The notes beneath the pieces are model-generated. The model made no database searches. It was not told where the DNA came from and worked only from the letters and a program-made list of their open reading frames with translations. 64,000 nucleotides of DNA, from contig JAAVWC010000004.1 of assembly GCA_023910675.1 (NCBI GenBank), forward strand, positions 164,016 to 228,015. Direction: 5' to 3'. The DNA comes from Gemmatimonas sp. Its GTDB lineage: Bacteria > Gemmatimonadota > Gemmatimonadetes > Gemmatimonadales > Gemmatimonadaceae. Position 1 is the first letter of the stretch; every line of letters starts with the position of its first letter. The position numbers and the translations under genes were made by a program. Shown in pieces: positions 22,946 to 32,374 of the stretch.

Positions 22946-24148
22946 TCAGCGCAGCGTCAGGACCACGGTGCGGGTCGCGCCGCTCTTGTTCTGCACCAGC
23001 AGTCGCGCTTCGCGCGCCGCATACATTACGCGCCGCAACGCCACGACATCGCGCACCGGCGTGCCGTTCACCGACCGCACGACTTCGCCAGAGCGCAGGC
23101 CGGCGTCGGCGGCTGGCGTGCCGGCGGGCACCCGCAACACCAGGACGCCGGGCTCGAGGCCGAGGCTTTCGGCGAACTCGTCGTCGATGGTCGCGAACTG
23201 CGCGCCCGCGAGCACGAGGACCCCACTGCCGCTGAACATGTTCATCGTGGGCGGCACGGGCATGGCCGGCGCCCCGCCGGGCTGCACGCGCGAGAGCATG
23301 AGCGCCCGCACTTCCTGCGGACGCGGTGCCACCGTCACGGGGACATCGCGCGGCTTGCCGGCGCGACGGATACGCAGCCGCACTGTGTTGCCGGCCGTAA
23401 TGAGCTCCGCGTAGTTCACCGCCGCGTGCGTCACGTCGCGTCCGTTATAGGCGATCAGCGTGTCGCCGGCCCCGAGTCCGGCGCGTCCGGCGGGCGATCC
23501 GATATCCACCGTTTCGACCACGGGATACTCACAGTGGCTCGTCATGACGCCATCGGGCGTCACGATGCGAATCTGCGCGCCGGAGAGCGACAGCCCCATG
23601 TACCCCGACGGCGCCGTGACGCCGTTGGGCAGCGACGCTTCGGCTTCGCCGGCGAATGCGGCGACCTGCGGTTGCAGCGACCGGATGAACTTGCTGATGT
23701 CGGGCGTCTGCACGCGCATCGCCGTGTCGATGGCAATGAACAGGCGTCGCGGTGCACCGTTGCCGGCTTCCTCACGCGTGAAGCGCACCACCACCTGCAT
23801 GAGTGAATCAACGCCGCGCTGTACCTGCGAAATGCGCTGCACCTGATGGCCTTCGAGGCCGCGCAGCTGTTCGAGCGTGAGCGCCGCACTTTCGAGTTCG
23901 CGCTTGAGCCGGAGCAGCGCCAACCCTTCGGGCGCATTCACCAACATCGACGGCGACGATTCGAGTTCGAGGCACACGTTTGTCGCGCTCCCGGCGTTCG
24001 CGCTGCTGACGATGCGCTTGCTCGGCATGCGCGGACGCGACGTGGAGACAGCGGTTTGCGCGTCCGCGTGCGCACTCCACACGCTCGTCGCGATCACCCC
24101 GACGGCCGCGCAGACACGCCATGATGGCTTGCTGATTCGTGCGTGCAT
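22946..24148 (-). CDS. Exported protein with two PDZ domains
   Basis: A 400-residue protein with a signal peptide (VCAAVGVIATSVWSAHADA). A coiled region near 70-120 is followed by two PDZ domains. The first is about 180-275 (GYMGLSLSGAQIRIV, SPAGRAGLGAGDTLIAYNGR) and the second about 300-395 (ATIDDEFAESLGLEPGVLVL, TPAADAGLRSGEVVRSVNG). There is no Ser-protease domain, so it is a periplasmic binding/adaptor protein rather than a DegP. It follows the anti-sigma gene by 3 nt and may be part of that envelope-stress operon. Confidence 0.85.
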   Translation of the reverse strand: MHARISKPSWRVCAAVGVIATSVWSAHADAQTAVSTSRPRMPSKRIVSSANAGSATNVCLELESSPSMLVNAPEGLALLRLKRELESAALTLEQLRGLEGHQVQRISQVQRGVDSLMQVVVRFTREEAGNGAPRRLFIAIDTAMRVQTPDISKFIRSLQPQVAAFAGEAEASLPNGVTAPSGYMGLSLSGAQIRIVTPDGVMTSHCEYPVVETVDIGSPAGRAGLGAGDTLIAYNGRDVTHAAVNYAELITAGNTVRLRIRRAGKPRDVPVTVAPRPQEVRALMLSRVQPGGAPAMPVPPTMNMFSGSGVLVLAGAQFATIDDEFAESLGLEPGVLVLRVPAGTPAADAGLRSGEVVRSVNGTPVRDVVALRRVMYAAREARLLVQNKSGATRTVVLTLR

Positions 24149-24151
24149 GAT

Positions 24152-24973
24152 TCAGTACCGCTCGATGATCTTGTCCACGGGCAGCGCGCCGCCGAGCGCC
24201 TGCAGTGTGGCCTCGCGCGCGGTGTAGGCGGCGAGATAGTAGTGGTTCAACACGGGGTCCTGCGGGGCGTCGCGGAGCGCGGCCCGCGAGGCGGCCATCA
24301 TCTGATCGAGTGCCGCGAGGCGGGTGCGATACACTTCGGAGTCGCGCGCGGTGGTATCGTTGGACGCAAGCCAGAGTGACGCGCGCTCGTAGTCGCGTTG
24401 GGCGCGAAAGAGAACACCGGTGGCTTCGTCGACCGTGCGGAAATCCGGTTCGTTGCCAAAGGCGACGGCGCGCGCGCCGATGCCGCTGGCGACATCGGTC
24501 AGTGTCGCCGACGGCTCGGCGCCAAGCGCGGCGGCAATGGCCGCCGTATCGGCCGACGACAGGCCGCCACTGAGGCGCCCGGCCACCGCACCGCCGGAGA
24601 TGAGCATGAGGGCGGCAGCCGCCCGGCGCAGGAACGGGGCGAACGCGCGACGGGGCGCGGCCGTGGCGCGTGCCGGTGTGACGCGATCGGCGGGCGTCGT
24701 CACCGTGGACGCGCTGACGTCACCACGCAACCCGGCCGCGATCTGCTCCCACTCCACGAGTCTCGGCACCTCGGCGTTCGGCGCCGACTGGCCCCACGCG
24801 CTCGCCAGCGACACGACCGACGCCACCGCATCACGCTCGGCGCGGCACGCCGCACACGACGCGAGATGCGCGAGTTCCTCGGCGTTGAACGGCAGCGCGT
24901 CGAACGCCGCCAGCCGTTCGAGGTCGAGGTGCGCGTTACTGGGCTGCATATCCACCTGCGTATCCACCTTCAT
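24152..24973 (-). CDS. Anti-sigma factor with zinc-finger (ZAS) motif
   Basis: A 273-residue protein. The N-terminal domain has the H-x3-C-x2-C zinc motif in AHLASCAACRAE (about residues 36-47), the mark of ZAS anti-sigma domains. A transmembrane helix lies near 125 (AAALMLISGGAVAGRL) and the rest is a periplasmic helical domain. Its first 38 nt overlap the sigma gene, so the two are co-translated. It would hold the sigma factor at the membrane until an envelope signal arrives. Confidence 0.87.
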   Translation of the reverse strand: MKVDTQVDMQPSNAHLDLERLAAFDALPFNAEELAHLASCAACRAERDAVASVVSLASAWGQSAPNAEVPRLVEWEQIAAGLRGDVSASTVTTPADRVTPARATAAPRRAFAPFLRRAAAALMLISGGAVAGRLSGGLSSADTAAIAAALGAEPSATLTDVASGIGARAVAFGNEPDFRTVDEATGVLFRAQRDYERASLWLASNDTTARDSEVYRTRLAALDQMMAASRAALRDAPQDPVLNHYYLAAYTAREATLQALGGALPVDKIIERY

Positions 24974-25538
24974 AGCTCCGATCCTGACCGGTGTTGAGCG
25001 ACAGCGATTCCCCCAACGGGGCGAGCAACCGGCGCAGCTTCGCCCGGGCCTTGAACAGTTGCGACTTGGAGCCGCCGGCCGTGATGCCAAGCGCCTCCGC
25101 GATTTCTTCGTGCGTATAGCCTTCCACATCGTGCAGCAGAAAGACGGTGCGCGCGCCAGGCGAGAGCTGCTGCGCGGCGGCCGCAATGCTCTGCGCGAGC
25201 ATGCTGCGCTCGGCGTCCTGCTCGACCACGGCGGAGTCTTCTTCGATGGCGGTCTCGGTGGCCGCGAGACGCTTCACGCTGCGGAGCGCGTTGAGCGTGC
25301 GGTTGATTGCCACGCGGTGAATCCACGTGCTGAACTTCGCGTCGCCACGCCATGACGGGAGGGCGCGAAAGATCTGGATCCAGACCTCCTGCGCGATATC
25401 CTCGGCGAGGTCGGGATCCCCGGCGAGGCGACGGACGACGGCGTCCACATGCGGGGCATGCTGATTCCACAGCAGCCGCATGGCGCGCTCGTCGCCGTCG
25501 ATCGCCCGTCTCACTATGGCGGCGTCAGTTTCCATCAT
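24936..25538 (-). CDS. ECF RNA polymerase sigma factor (RpoE-like)
   Basis: A 200-residue sigma factor. Region 2 contains DPDLAEDIAQEVWIQIFRAL and FSTWIHRVAINRTLNALR; region 4 contains LLHDVEGYTHEEIAEALGI followed by the helix-turn-helix SKSQLFKARAKLRRLL. A short Gly/Tyr tail encoded by the overlap with the anti-sigma gene (YEGGYAGGYAAQ) is unusual. Two adjacent ATG codons start the gene. The divergent spacer upstream holds a large GGGGTC palindrome. Confidence 0.93.
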   Translation of the reverse strand: MMETDAAIVRRAIDGDERAMRLLWNQHAPHVDAVVRRLAGDPDLAEDIAQEVWIQIFRALPSWRGDAKFSTWIHRVAINRTLNALRSVKRLAATETAIEEDSAVVEQDAERSMLAQSIAAAAQQLSPGARTVFLLHDVEGYTHEEIAEALGITAGGSKSQLFKARAKLRRLLAPLGESLSLNTGQDRSYEGGYAGGYAAQ

Positions 25539-25599
25539 GCTTGCTCAATTTGTCACGCTTGGGGTGCGGACGGTTGCCTGCGGTGGTCGGGGTCTTTGG

Positions 25600-25997
<398 letters not shown>

Positions 25998-26070
25998 CCC
26001 ACGACCCGCCGGTTGCGATCGGACCATTCAAGGAGTCGAGGGTATTGACGCCTGTCCCCTGTCGCCTTAG

Positions 26071-27651
26071 ATGACGAAGGGGCACAGTTACCCCACCGGC
26101 ACCGTGAGTCGGTGGGAGCTGTCCTCGTGCGCTATCTCCGGCCGGATCGTTCTGGTGCTTCTGCTCACCGCCCTCGCCATTGCCGTCGCGGATGTCACCC
26201 GCGTTGCGCTGCCCATGTCGAGCGGACTCCCCGAGAGGGAGCCCGCTGCTGTGGGTATGTCGGCTGAACGGCTTGGCACCATCGATCGCGTGGTCCAGCG
26301 CGGGGTTGACGCCGGCGGGTATCCCGGCGCCTCCGTCGTCGTCGGCCGCAAAGGCTACGCCGTCTGGTCGCGGGGGTTCGGCACCCTCGACTGGACGCGC
26401 AAGACGCGCGTATCGGCCTCCGAAAGCATCTACGACCTCGCGTCGCTCACCAAGGTCGTCGCCACGACCACCGCGCTCATGGTGCTCTACGACCGCGGGG
26501 ATCTCGAGCTCGACGCCAGGGTCTCGCGCTACCTCCCCACGTTCTCGGGCGGACTGCGCGATCAGGTCACCGTGCGGCACCTGCTCACCCACCGCGCCGG
26601 CCTGTCGGCTGGGCGCGAGCTGTGGCGCATGGCCCAAACACCGGCTGAGGCGCGCGACGCGGTGCTCGCCTCCCCCATCAACTGCACGCCCGGCACCTGC
26701 TACGAGTATTCCGATCTCGGCGCCGACCTCATGGGCTTCATTGCCGAAGCGGTGAGCGGACAAACGCTCGAAACGCTGCTCCAGAAGGCCGTCTTCCAGA
26801 AGCTCGGCATGAACGACACCCGCTATCGGGTGTCGGATATGGATGTCATGCGCACCGCCCCTACCGAAATCGCGCCGCCGCGCGGATATCCGCTGCGGGG
26901 TGAAGTGCACGACGAAAATGCGTACGCGTTGGGAGGCATCGCCGGTCACGCGGGACTCTTCAGTACGGCGTCCGACCTGTCGGTCTTTGCCCAGATGCTC
27001 CTCGACGGCGGCGTCTACAACGGGGTGCGTGTCATTGCCGACAGCACGGTGCAGCTGTTCACGCGCCGCGCCGCCGGCCATCGTGCACTGGGCTGGGACA
27101 CCTGCGCCGGCGGCGCGGGGTGCGGCCAGTTCATGTCGGAGCGCGCCTTCGGCCACACCGGCTTTACCGGCACGTCGCTCTGGATCGACCCCGACCGGCA
27201 GATGTTCGTCATTCTGCTCACCAACCGGGTGCACGCCGCCCGCGCGCGCCGTCCCAGCAAGGTCATCGCCGATGTGCGAAACGACCTGGCCGACGCCGCC
27301 GTGCTCGCGGTCATGGACGATCCCGACGGCGTGCGTGCCATGCCGGCCAGCTTCCGCGCCGACTTGGCGCAGGACTGGAACCGCCCCCTGAAATCGCGAC
27401 GCGCCAGCAGCGCGGCGGCCCGTCGGAAGGCCGCGGCGGCCAAACGGGCGGCGGCCAAGCGCGCCTCCGCCACCAAGTCGCGCAGCGCGAAAAAAGCGTC
27501 GTCGGCCAACAAGACGCGCAGCGCGAAGAAGGCGTCGGGCAAGACGACCGTGAAGACCAGCGCCAAGAAGTCGACCAAGGTCAGCGCCAAGAAGAGCTCG
27601 ACGAAGAAGCCGACGGCCAAGAAGGGTACGGCCAGGAAAACGTCCCGGTAG
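26071..27651 (+). CDS. Serine hydrolase (class C beta-lactamase fold) with histone-H1-like tail
   Basis: A 526-residue protein. A signal anchor lies near 27-45 (ISGRIVLVLLLTALAIAVAD). The catalytic domain has SLTK (Ser nucleophile and Lys, near 128), YSD (Tyr near 213) and HTGFTG (near 364), the three motifs of EstB/class C beta-lactamase relatives. From about residue 437 to the end the protein is almost only Lys, Ala, Ser, Thr and Arg (repeated AKK, KKAS, AKRA), like histone H1 or HU tails. Such a tail could bind DNA, teichoic/LPS phosphates or peptidoglycan. The start may instead be the GTG at 26104. No ribosome site is seen for either. Confidence 0.88.
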   Translation: MTKGHSYPTGTVSRWELSSCAISGRIVLVLLLTALAIAVADVTRVALPMSSGLPEREPAAVGMSAERLGTIDRVVQRGVDAGGYPGASVVVGRKGYAVWSRGFGTLDWTRKTRVSASESIYDLASLTKVVATTTALMVLYDRGDLELDARVSRYLPTFSGGLRDQVTVRHLLTHRAGLSAGRELWRMAQTPAEARDAVLASPINCTPGTCYEYSDLGADLMGFIAEAVSGQTLETLLQKAVFQKLGMNDTRYRVSDMDVMRTAPTEIAPPRGYPLRGEVHDENAYALGGIAGHAGLFSTASDLSVFAQMLLDGGVYNGVRVIADSTVQLFTRRAAGHRALGWDTCAGGAGCGQFMSERAFGHTGFTGTSLWIDPDRQMFVILLTNRVHAARARRPSKVIADVRNDLADAAVLAVMDDPDGVRAMPASFRADLAQDWNRPLKSRRASSAAARRKAAAAKRAAAKRASATKSRSAKKASSANKTRSAKKASGKTTVKTSAKKSTKVSAKKSSTKKPTAKKGTARKTSR

Positions 27652-27688
27652 CAATCCCGAGTAGGGCACTACCCATTGCCCCCATGGC

Positions 27689-27700
27689 TATAGTTCTGCA
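27689..27700 (+). promoter_or_regulatory. Candidate leaderless promoter -10 for the SufT-like gene
   Basis: TATAGT (27689-27694), five bases, then ATG at 27700. There is no ribosome-binding sequence between them. Confidence 0.5.
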
Positions 27701-28113
27701 TGAACTCCGGCACGGACATGGTCATGGACGAAGCAACTGAAGCCCCCCAGAGCGAGCCCGCGCCTGCGGCCGAACAGGCCGAACAGGCCGAGCAGGCAGA
27801 ACAACAGACCGGCGGTGCGGTGTCTGCCGATCAGGCGCGACTGGTGCTGCGTCGGGTCAAGGACCCTGAGCTCAACCTCAACATTGTCGACCTCGGGCTC
27901 ATCTACGACATCACCGTCAACGACAGCGTTGTTCGTGTCGACATGAGCCTCACGTCGCCCGGCTGTCCGTCAGGGCCGGAAATCATGGGCGAGGCGGAGC
28001 AGCAGCTGCGCACGCTCGCCGGTGTGACCGACGTGCAGATGAATCTCGTCTGGTCGCCACCCTGGACGCCCGAACGCATCGAGCCGCGTGTCCGCGCGTA
28101 CATGGGCTTCTGA
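27700..28113 (+). CDS. MIP18/DUF59-family Fe-S assembly protein (SufT-like)
   Basis: A 137-residue protein. An acidic Glu/Gln/Ala-rich N-terminus (repeated AEQ, residues 20-37) is followed by the DUF59 core VKDPELNLNIVDLGLIYDIT, the conserved TSPGCPSGPEIMGEA with its reactive Cys, and a C-terminal WSPPWTPERIEP. SufT/PaaD relatives help mature Fe-S proteins. It is separate from the suf operon (35.3-42.4 kb). A bidirectional terminator divides it from the convergent LspA-like gene. Confidence 0.88.
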   Translation: MNSGTDMVMDEATEAPQSEPAPAAEQAEQAEQAEQQTGGAVSADQARLVLRRVKDPELNLNIVDLGLIYDITVNDSVVRVDMSLTSPGCPSGPEIMGEAEQQLRTLAGVTDVQMNLVWSPPWTPERIEPRVRAYMGF

Positions 28114-28155
28114 CGCAGCGACTGGCGCCATCAGCCAGCACGTCAGGAACACGAC

Positions 28156-28184
28156 AAAGGGGACCGGTATGCCGGTCCCCTTTT
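28156..28184. terminator. Bidirectional intrinsic terminator
   Basis: AAAGGGGACCGG (28156-28167), loop TATG and CCGGTCCCCTTTT form a stem with an A-run before and a T-run after it. It can terminate both the SufT-like gene and the LspA-like gene. Confidence 0.88.
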
Positions 28185-28209
28185 CTCGTGCGCCGTAACC
28201 GACGGCCGC

Positions 28210-28776
28210 TCAGGCCAGCTTCGCCTTCGAGTTCGGTACGGCGCGCTGCGCCCGCTCCAACTTCGCCAGGCGGTAGAGCGTCATCCCCACCGGCACGAGC
28301 AGGAGCGAACCGCTCCAGAGGAACAAGTCGGCGACGTTGGCCACCATGGTCGTGTCTTCGGTGAGGCGCACGCCGATGAAGTCGGCCACGCCGTGAGGGC
28401 CCGCCACCATGCTCAGCAGATTGCCGATCGCGCCGCCGCTCACGAGCCCCATCGCCATCGTCGCCCGAGGGTCGACCGCCGCCATGGGACGCACCACCGA
28501 CAACACCAATCCGAGCGCCAGCACCGTCATGAGCACGTTCAGCAACCACGTCCCCGGGCCCAACATCAGGCCACCCGCCGTCCCGGTGTTCCACACCAGC
28601 GTAAAGGACAGCCGGTCGGTGATGGTGACGAAGCCAGTGTTCCCCAGCAGGCGTACGGCCGCTTCCTTCGTCATCAAGTCCAGCGCCGTCGCGGCCACGG
28701 CAATGCCGAGGTATCGACGGACGACGAGATCCTGAAGGATCGTGCTGCTGGACGCGGAGAGGCGGGAAAGGCTCAT
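28210..28776 (-). CDS. Signal-peptidase-II-like membrane protein missing one catalytic Asp
   Basis: A 188-residue inner-membrane protein with four predicted spans and the LspA order of motifs: LDLMTKEAAVRLLGN, FTLVWNTGTAGGLMLG, GGAIGNLLSMVAGPHGVADFI and VANVADLFLWSG. LspA cleaves prolipoproteins with two Asp residues, one in GNxxDR and one in NxAD. Here the second is kept, but the first is replaced (GNLLSM), so ordinary peptidase activity is doubtful. It may be an inactive paralogue or have a changed role. The start at 28776 was taken at the first ATG before the membrane domain; no clear ribosome site. Confidence 0.75.
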   Translation of the reverse strand: MSLSRLSASSSTILQDLVVRRYLGIAVAATALDLMTKEAAVRLLGNTGFVTITDRLSFTLVWNTGTAGGLMLGPGTWLLNVLMTVLALGLVLSVVRPMAAVDPRATMAMGLVSGGAIGNLLSMVAGPHGVADFIGVRLTEDTTMVANVADLFLWSGSLLLVPVGMTLYRLAKLERAQRAVPNSKAKLA

Positions 28777-29030
28777 TCGACGGCACCTGGTAGGAGGAAC
28801 AACTACGATGTGCCCTTTGGGTATGCACCTCGTGTGCCGCTCAGCGGTGGCTGGGACGCCGCCTGAAACGCGCCTGAAAGAAATGACGCAACACCATTCA
28901 TTGCAAGGATTTACCGAACGCATTCAACGGCTCACGGCGCCGGATGTCTCGCCATGGTGTGCAGCAGCACCACACAACAGGCGGAGCGCCGGCGACAGGA
29001 TTGTGGCGCCAGCGCGACACCGTTGGGTGT

Positions 29031-30200
29031 TCAGTCCGGCTTGTACGGCGAGTCGTCCGCCGGAAAACTCGCCAGCGTTTTGACGAACTGCGCGCCAAGG
29101 ACCTCGATCTGCCACTTCCGGAGCTCGGGGATGCTGTTGAGGTCATCTACATGACGCGGCTTGCGACGCGCCACGAGCTCCATACGATCGCGCGAGCAGA
29201 GCACGCCGGGATCGAGGTCGAGCTTGGCGGCGACGCCGTCGCGCACGGTCTTGAGGCGCGACACCCGGTCGTCGAAATCCGGATCCTTGTCCCAGCGCGC
29301 ACTCTTGGGGAATCGCGGCAAGTCGGCTTCGGCCACGGCGTTGCCGCGGAGGACGGCCTGCAGCGCTTCGGCGGCGCGCGCGTCGTTCATGCCGCGCGGG
29401 AAGCCCTTCACCCCGAACAAGGCCTCGCGTGACGTAGGCGCCACCTTTGCGAGATCGAGCAGCACCTCGTTACCGGCAACACGGAACGTGGCGCGATCGA
29501 GTTCGGCGGCAATGGAATCGCGCCACTTCACGAGTTCACGCAACCGCGCCAGTTCACGACGGGTAAGGTCACGCGCGCCCTTGAGCTTGAGAAACCCCTG
29601 ATCGGTGCCGTCGTTATCCCACCTCGTGCCCTCGGCGCGCGCGAACTCTTCCTGCGCCCAGTGCCAGCGTCCATGTTTCTCAAGCTCTGCGTGCAACCGG
29701 TCGCGCAGTCCGAGCAGGTGGCGTGTGTCTTGCGCAGCGTAGTCGAGCATGTCGGCCGTAAGTGGTCGCATGCTCCAGTCGGCGCGTTGATGTTTCTTGT
29801 CGAGCTTCATGCCGAAATACTGATCGAGCAGCGCGGCCAATCCGAACGCCTTGATGCCCAGCAACTGCGCGGCCACCCGCGTGTCGAACAGATGCGTGAC
29901 ACGCCATCCATAGTCCTGATGCAACAGACGCAGGTCGTAGTCGGCATCGTGCAACACCACCTCGACATCGCGATCTTCGAGCAGCGCACCGAGTCTTTCG
30001 GGCGTGCCGATCGGCAACGGATCGATCACCGCTTCGTGGTGTTCGGTGGAGAGTTGGAGCAGATAGATTCGATCGACGAAGCGATGAAAGCTCGCGCCTT
30101 CCGTATCGAGCGCGATCGTGCGCACGCCGGTGAGACCGGACAGAAAGCGATCAACGGCGTCGGCCGTGTCGAGATAGAGTGGAGCGGAAAGGGAAGACAT
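29031..30200 (-). CDS. rnd: Ribonuclease D-like 3'-5' exonuclease
   Basis: A 389-residue enzyme. The DEDDy exonuclease domain has ALDTEGASF (Asp/Glu, near 31), VVLHDADYDLRLL (Asp, near 85) and YAAQDTRHLLGL (Tyr and Asp, near 155). One or two HRDC domains follow (about 210-290 and 310-380, the latter with RKPRHVDDLNSIPELRKWQ). RNase D trims the 3' ends of tRNAs and other stable RNAs. The start at 30200 is close upstream of the first strand. It is divergent from the AI-2E gene with a 39-nt gap. Confidence 0.9.
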   Translation of the reverse strand: MSSLSAPLYLDTADAVDRFLSGLTGVRTIALDTEGASFHRFVDRIYLLQLSTEHHEAVIDPLPIGTPERLGALLEDRDVEVVLHDADYDLRLLHQDYGWRVTHLFDTRVAAQLLGIKAFGLAALLDQYFGMKLDKKHQRADWSMRPLTADMLDYAAQDTRHLLGLRDRLHAELEKHGRWHWAQEEFARAEGTRWDNDGTDQGFLKLKGARDLTRRELARLRELVKWRDSIAAELDRATFRVAGNEVLLDLAKVAPTSREALFGVKGFPRGMNDARAAEALQAVLRGNAVAEADLPRFPKSARWDKDPDFDDRVSRLKTVRDGVAAKLDLDPGVLCSRDRMELVARRKPRHVDDLNSIPELRKWQIEVLGAQFVKTLASFPADDSPYKPD

Positions 30201-30226
30201 GTCTGTCTGTAAGCTACAACGACGGG

Positions 30227-30240
30227 TAGTTTCGGGACCA
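30227..30240 (+). promoter_or_regulatory. Candidate short-leader or leaderless promoter -10 for the AI-2E gene
   Basis: TAGTTT (30227-30232) lies 7 nt before the ATG at 30240, in the 39-nt gap shared with the divergent rnd gene. Confidence 0.35.
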
Positions 30241-31580
30241 TGACCAATATTGACGAGACTTTGCTCCCAGACCCGCTGGGCCCCGAGCGCCGAGGGTGGC
30301 GCAGCGCGGACCTGACCCGGGCCGCCTTTGCGGTATTGATGGTCTGGTTCGGCCTGCAGCTGCTCTGGTCGGTCCACGCGTTGGTCATTCTGGTGTTTCT
30401 GGCCACGCTCTTCGGGATCGCGGTGGCGCGCGGCGTCGACTACCTCGAGCGGTTCCGCATTCGCCGGGGCATTGCCTCGGCGGTTATCGTCCTCGGCACC
30501 CTTGGCGCCATCGGCGGCGTGCTGGCGCTCACCGCGCCGACGCTCGTGAGTCAGGGGAAGGTGCTGCAGCAGGAGTTTCCGGCGGCCGTCGACAAGGCGC
30601 AGACCTGGATTGACAGCAAGCGTGGCGGCCTGCTGGGCTCGCTCATCTCGTCGGCGGCCGGGACGGCGCAGACGATCGATTCGGCGGCGGGCGGGGCGGC
30701 GGGCGGGGATCCCGCCGTGGCCGGTCAGCTGTCCGGAGCTCCGGCAGCGGGTGCAGCGGCCGGTTCGAAGTCCACCGCCGGTGCCGTGCCTGCCGCCCAG
30801 CCCGAGTCGCCCACTGCGGCGATCAAGCGCCGCCTGGGCGAGGGGATCGGCAACGCGGCCCAATACCTCTTTTCGTTCGTCTCGAACACGCTGGCGGCCT
30901 TTGCGGCGTTTGTACTCCTGGTCTTCCTCGCCATGTACATCGGCGCCGAGCCCGAAGTGTACCGCGGGTGGATGCTGTCGGTGGTCCCAGCCAGTTCGCG
31001 GGCGCAGATGCGCATCGTGCTCGACGAGATCTCGACAGTGCTGCGCAAGTGGCTGGTCACGCAGCTCGTCGCCATGCTCGTCATCGGCACGGTGAGCTTC
31101 ACCGTCCTGATGCTCCTCGGGGTCAAGGCGGCGTTCGCGCTGGGGTTCATTGCCGGTCTGCTGGAGTTCATTCCCACGGTGGGCCCCATTCTGAGCGCCG
31201 TACCGGCCGTGCTCATGGCGTTCGTCGACTCGCCCGAGAAGGCGCTCGCGGTCGTGATTGCGTACTGGGGCATTCAATTCCTCGAGAACAACCTGCTCAT
31301 CCCGTATCTCATGCGGGGCGAAATGGACCTGCCACCCGCGATCACCCTCGTGTCGCAGACGCTGATGACCCTGGTTTTCGGCTTTCTGGGGCTCATGATC
31401 GCGGTACCGCTGACGGCGGCGGTGCTGGTACCGGTGCGCATGATGGCGGAGCGTGAGAATGCGCGCGAGAAGGCGCTGGTGAAACGCCACGAGTCACAGC
31501 GGGATCTCATGCGGGCCGAGGTGACGCCGGACGTGGTGATGGGCGAGGCGAATCGTGGGCCGGCGGATTCGCCGTCATGA
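30240..31580 (+). CDS. AI-2E (PerM) family membrane transporter
   Basis: A 446-residue inner-membrane protein with about eight spans. Two N-terminal helices (AAFAVLMVWFGLQLLWSV, ALVILVFLATLFGIAVARG) are followed by a cytoplasmic/periplasmic region with an Ala/Gly/Pro-rich insert (about 140-200), then the conserved core ending EFIPTVGPILSAVPAVLMAF and the block IQFLENNLLIPYLMRGEMD. Substrates in this family vary (export of signal molecules or Na+/H+ exchange) and cannot be read here. It is the first of three genes joined by ATGA overlaps. Confidence 0.88.
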   Translation: MTNIDETLLPDPLGPERRGWRSADLTRAAFAVLMVWFGLQLLWSVHALVILVFLATLFGIAVARGVDYLERFRIRRGIASAVIVLGTLGAIGGVLALTAPTLVSQGKVLQQEFPAAVDKAQTWIDSKRGGLLGSLISSAAGTAQTIDSAAGGAAGGDPAVAGQLSGAPAAGAAAGSKSTAGAVPAAQPESPTAAIKRRLGEGIGNAAQYLFSFVSNTLAAFAAFVLLVFLAMYIGAEPEVYRGWMLSVVPASSRAQMRIVLDEISTVLRKWLVTQLVAMLVIGTVSFTVLMLLGVKAAFALGFIAGLLEFIPTVGPILSAVPAVLMAFVDSPEKALAVVIAYWGIQFLENNLLIPYLMRGEMDLPPAITLVSQTLMTLVFGFLGLMIAVPLTAAVLVPVRMMAERENAREKALVKRHESQRDLMRAEVTPDVVMGEANRGPADSPS

Positions 31581-32374
31581 TCGCGCAGCTTCCCGGCTTT
31601 CAGATTGGCTATGACGATCAGGGGGACGGCCCGCCGCTGCTGTTCCTGCACGGCTTTCCGCACGACCGCACGTTGTGGGCGTCGCAGCGGGTGGCGCTCT
31701 CGCCGCAGGCCCGCTGCATCGTGCCGGACATTCGCGGCTTCGGGCATTCGTCGACGCACGGTCCGTACTCGATGGACCAGTACGCCGACGATGTGGCGGC
31801 GCTACTCGACTGGTTGCAGCTGGAGCAGGCGGTCATCTGCGGGTTGTCGATGGGCGGCTACATCGCGATGGCGATGTGGCGGCGGCACCCGGAGCGGGTG
31901 CGGGCACTGGTGTTCTGCGATACCAAGGCGGGCCCCGACACCGAGGAGGGGAAGACGCGCCGTGACGAACTCATCGCGCTCGTGAAGCGGGACGGGACCC
32001 GCGTGATTGCCGACGCGCAGATCACGGGGATGGTGGGATCGATGACGCGGGAGCGGCGCCCCGAAGTGGTGGCGTCGCTGCGGGCAATGATGGGCCGGCA
32101 GTCGGCCGCCGGCGTGATCGGGGCGTTGCAGGCACTACGGGACCGGCCAGACTCACGCGACACGTTGAAATCGGTTAGCGTTCCGTCCCTGGTGATGGTT
32201 GGGGAGGACGATGCCTTGACCCCCATCAAGGAGGCGCGCGCGATCGCGGAAGCATTACCTTCCGCAGCGCGCGTGCGACTCGACATCATCGCCGGCGCCG
32301 GCCACGTGCCCTGTCTCGAACGGCCCGCCGCCACCACGCACGCCCTCTCCGACTTTCTTTCCACGCTGGAATGA
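31577..32374 (+). CDS. Alpha/beta-fold hydrolase
   Basis: A 265-residue hydrolase with the oxyanion loop LLFLHGFPHDRTLW, PDIRGFGHS, nucleophile elbow CGLSMGGYIAM (Ser near 95), acid in GEDDALTP and His in GAGHVPCLERP. It resembles 3-oxoadipate enol-lactonase-type esterases, but no substrate can be assigned. The start overlaps the previous stop (ATGA), showing translational coupling with the membrane transporter. Confidence 0.86.
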   Translation: MIAQLPGFQIGYDDQGDGPPLLFLHGFPHDRTLWASQRVALSPQARCIVPDIRGFGHSSTHGPYSMDQYADDVAALLDWLQLEQAVICGLSMGGYIAMAMWRRHPERVRALVFCDTKAGPDTEEGKTRRDELIALVKRDGTRVIADAQITGMVGSMTRERRPEVVASLRAMMGRQSAAGVIGALQALRDRPDSRDTLKSVSVPSLVMVGEDDALTPIKEARAIAEALPSAARVRLDIIAGAGHVPCLERPAATTHALSDFLSTLE

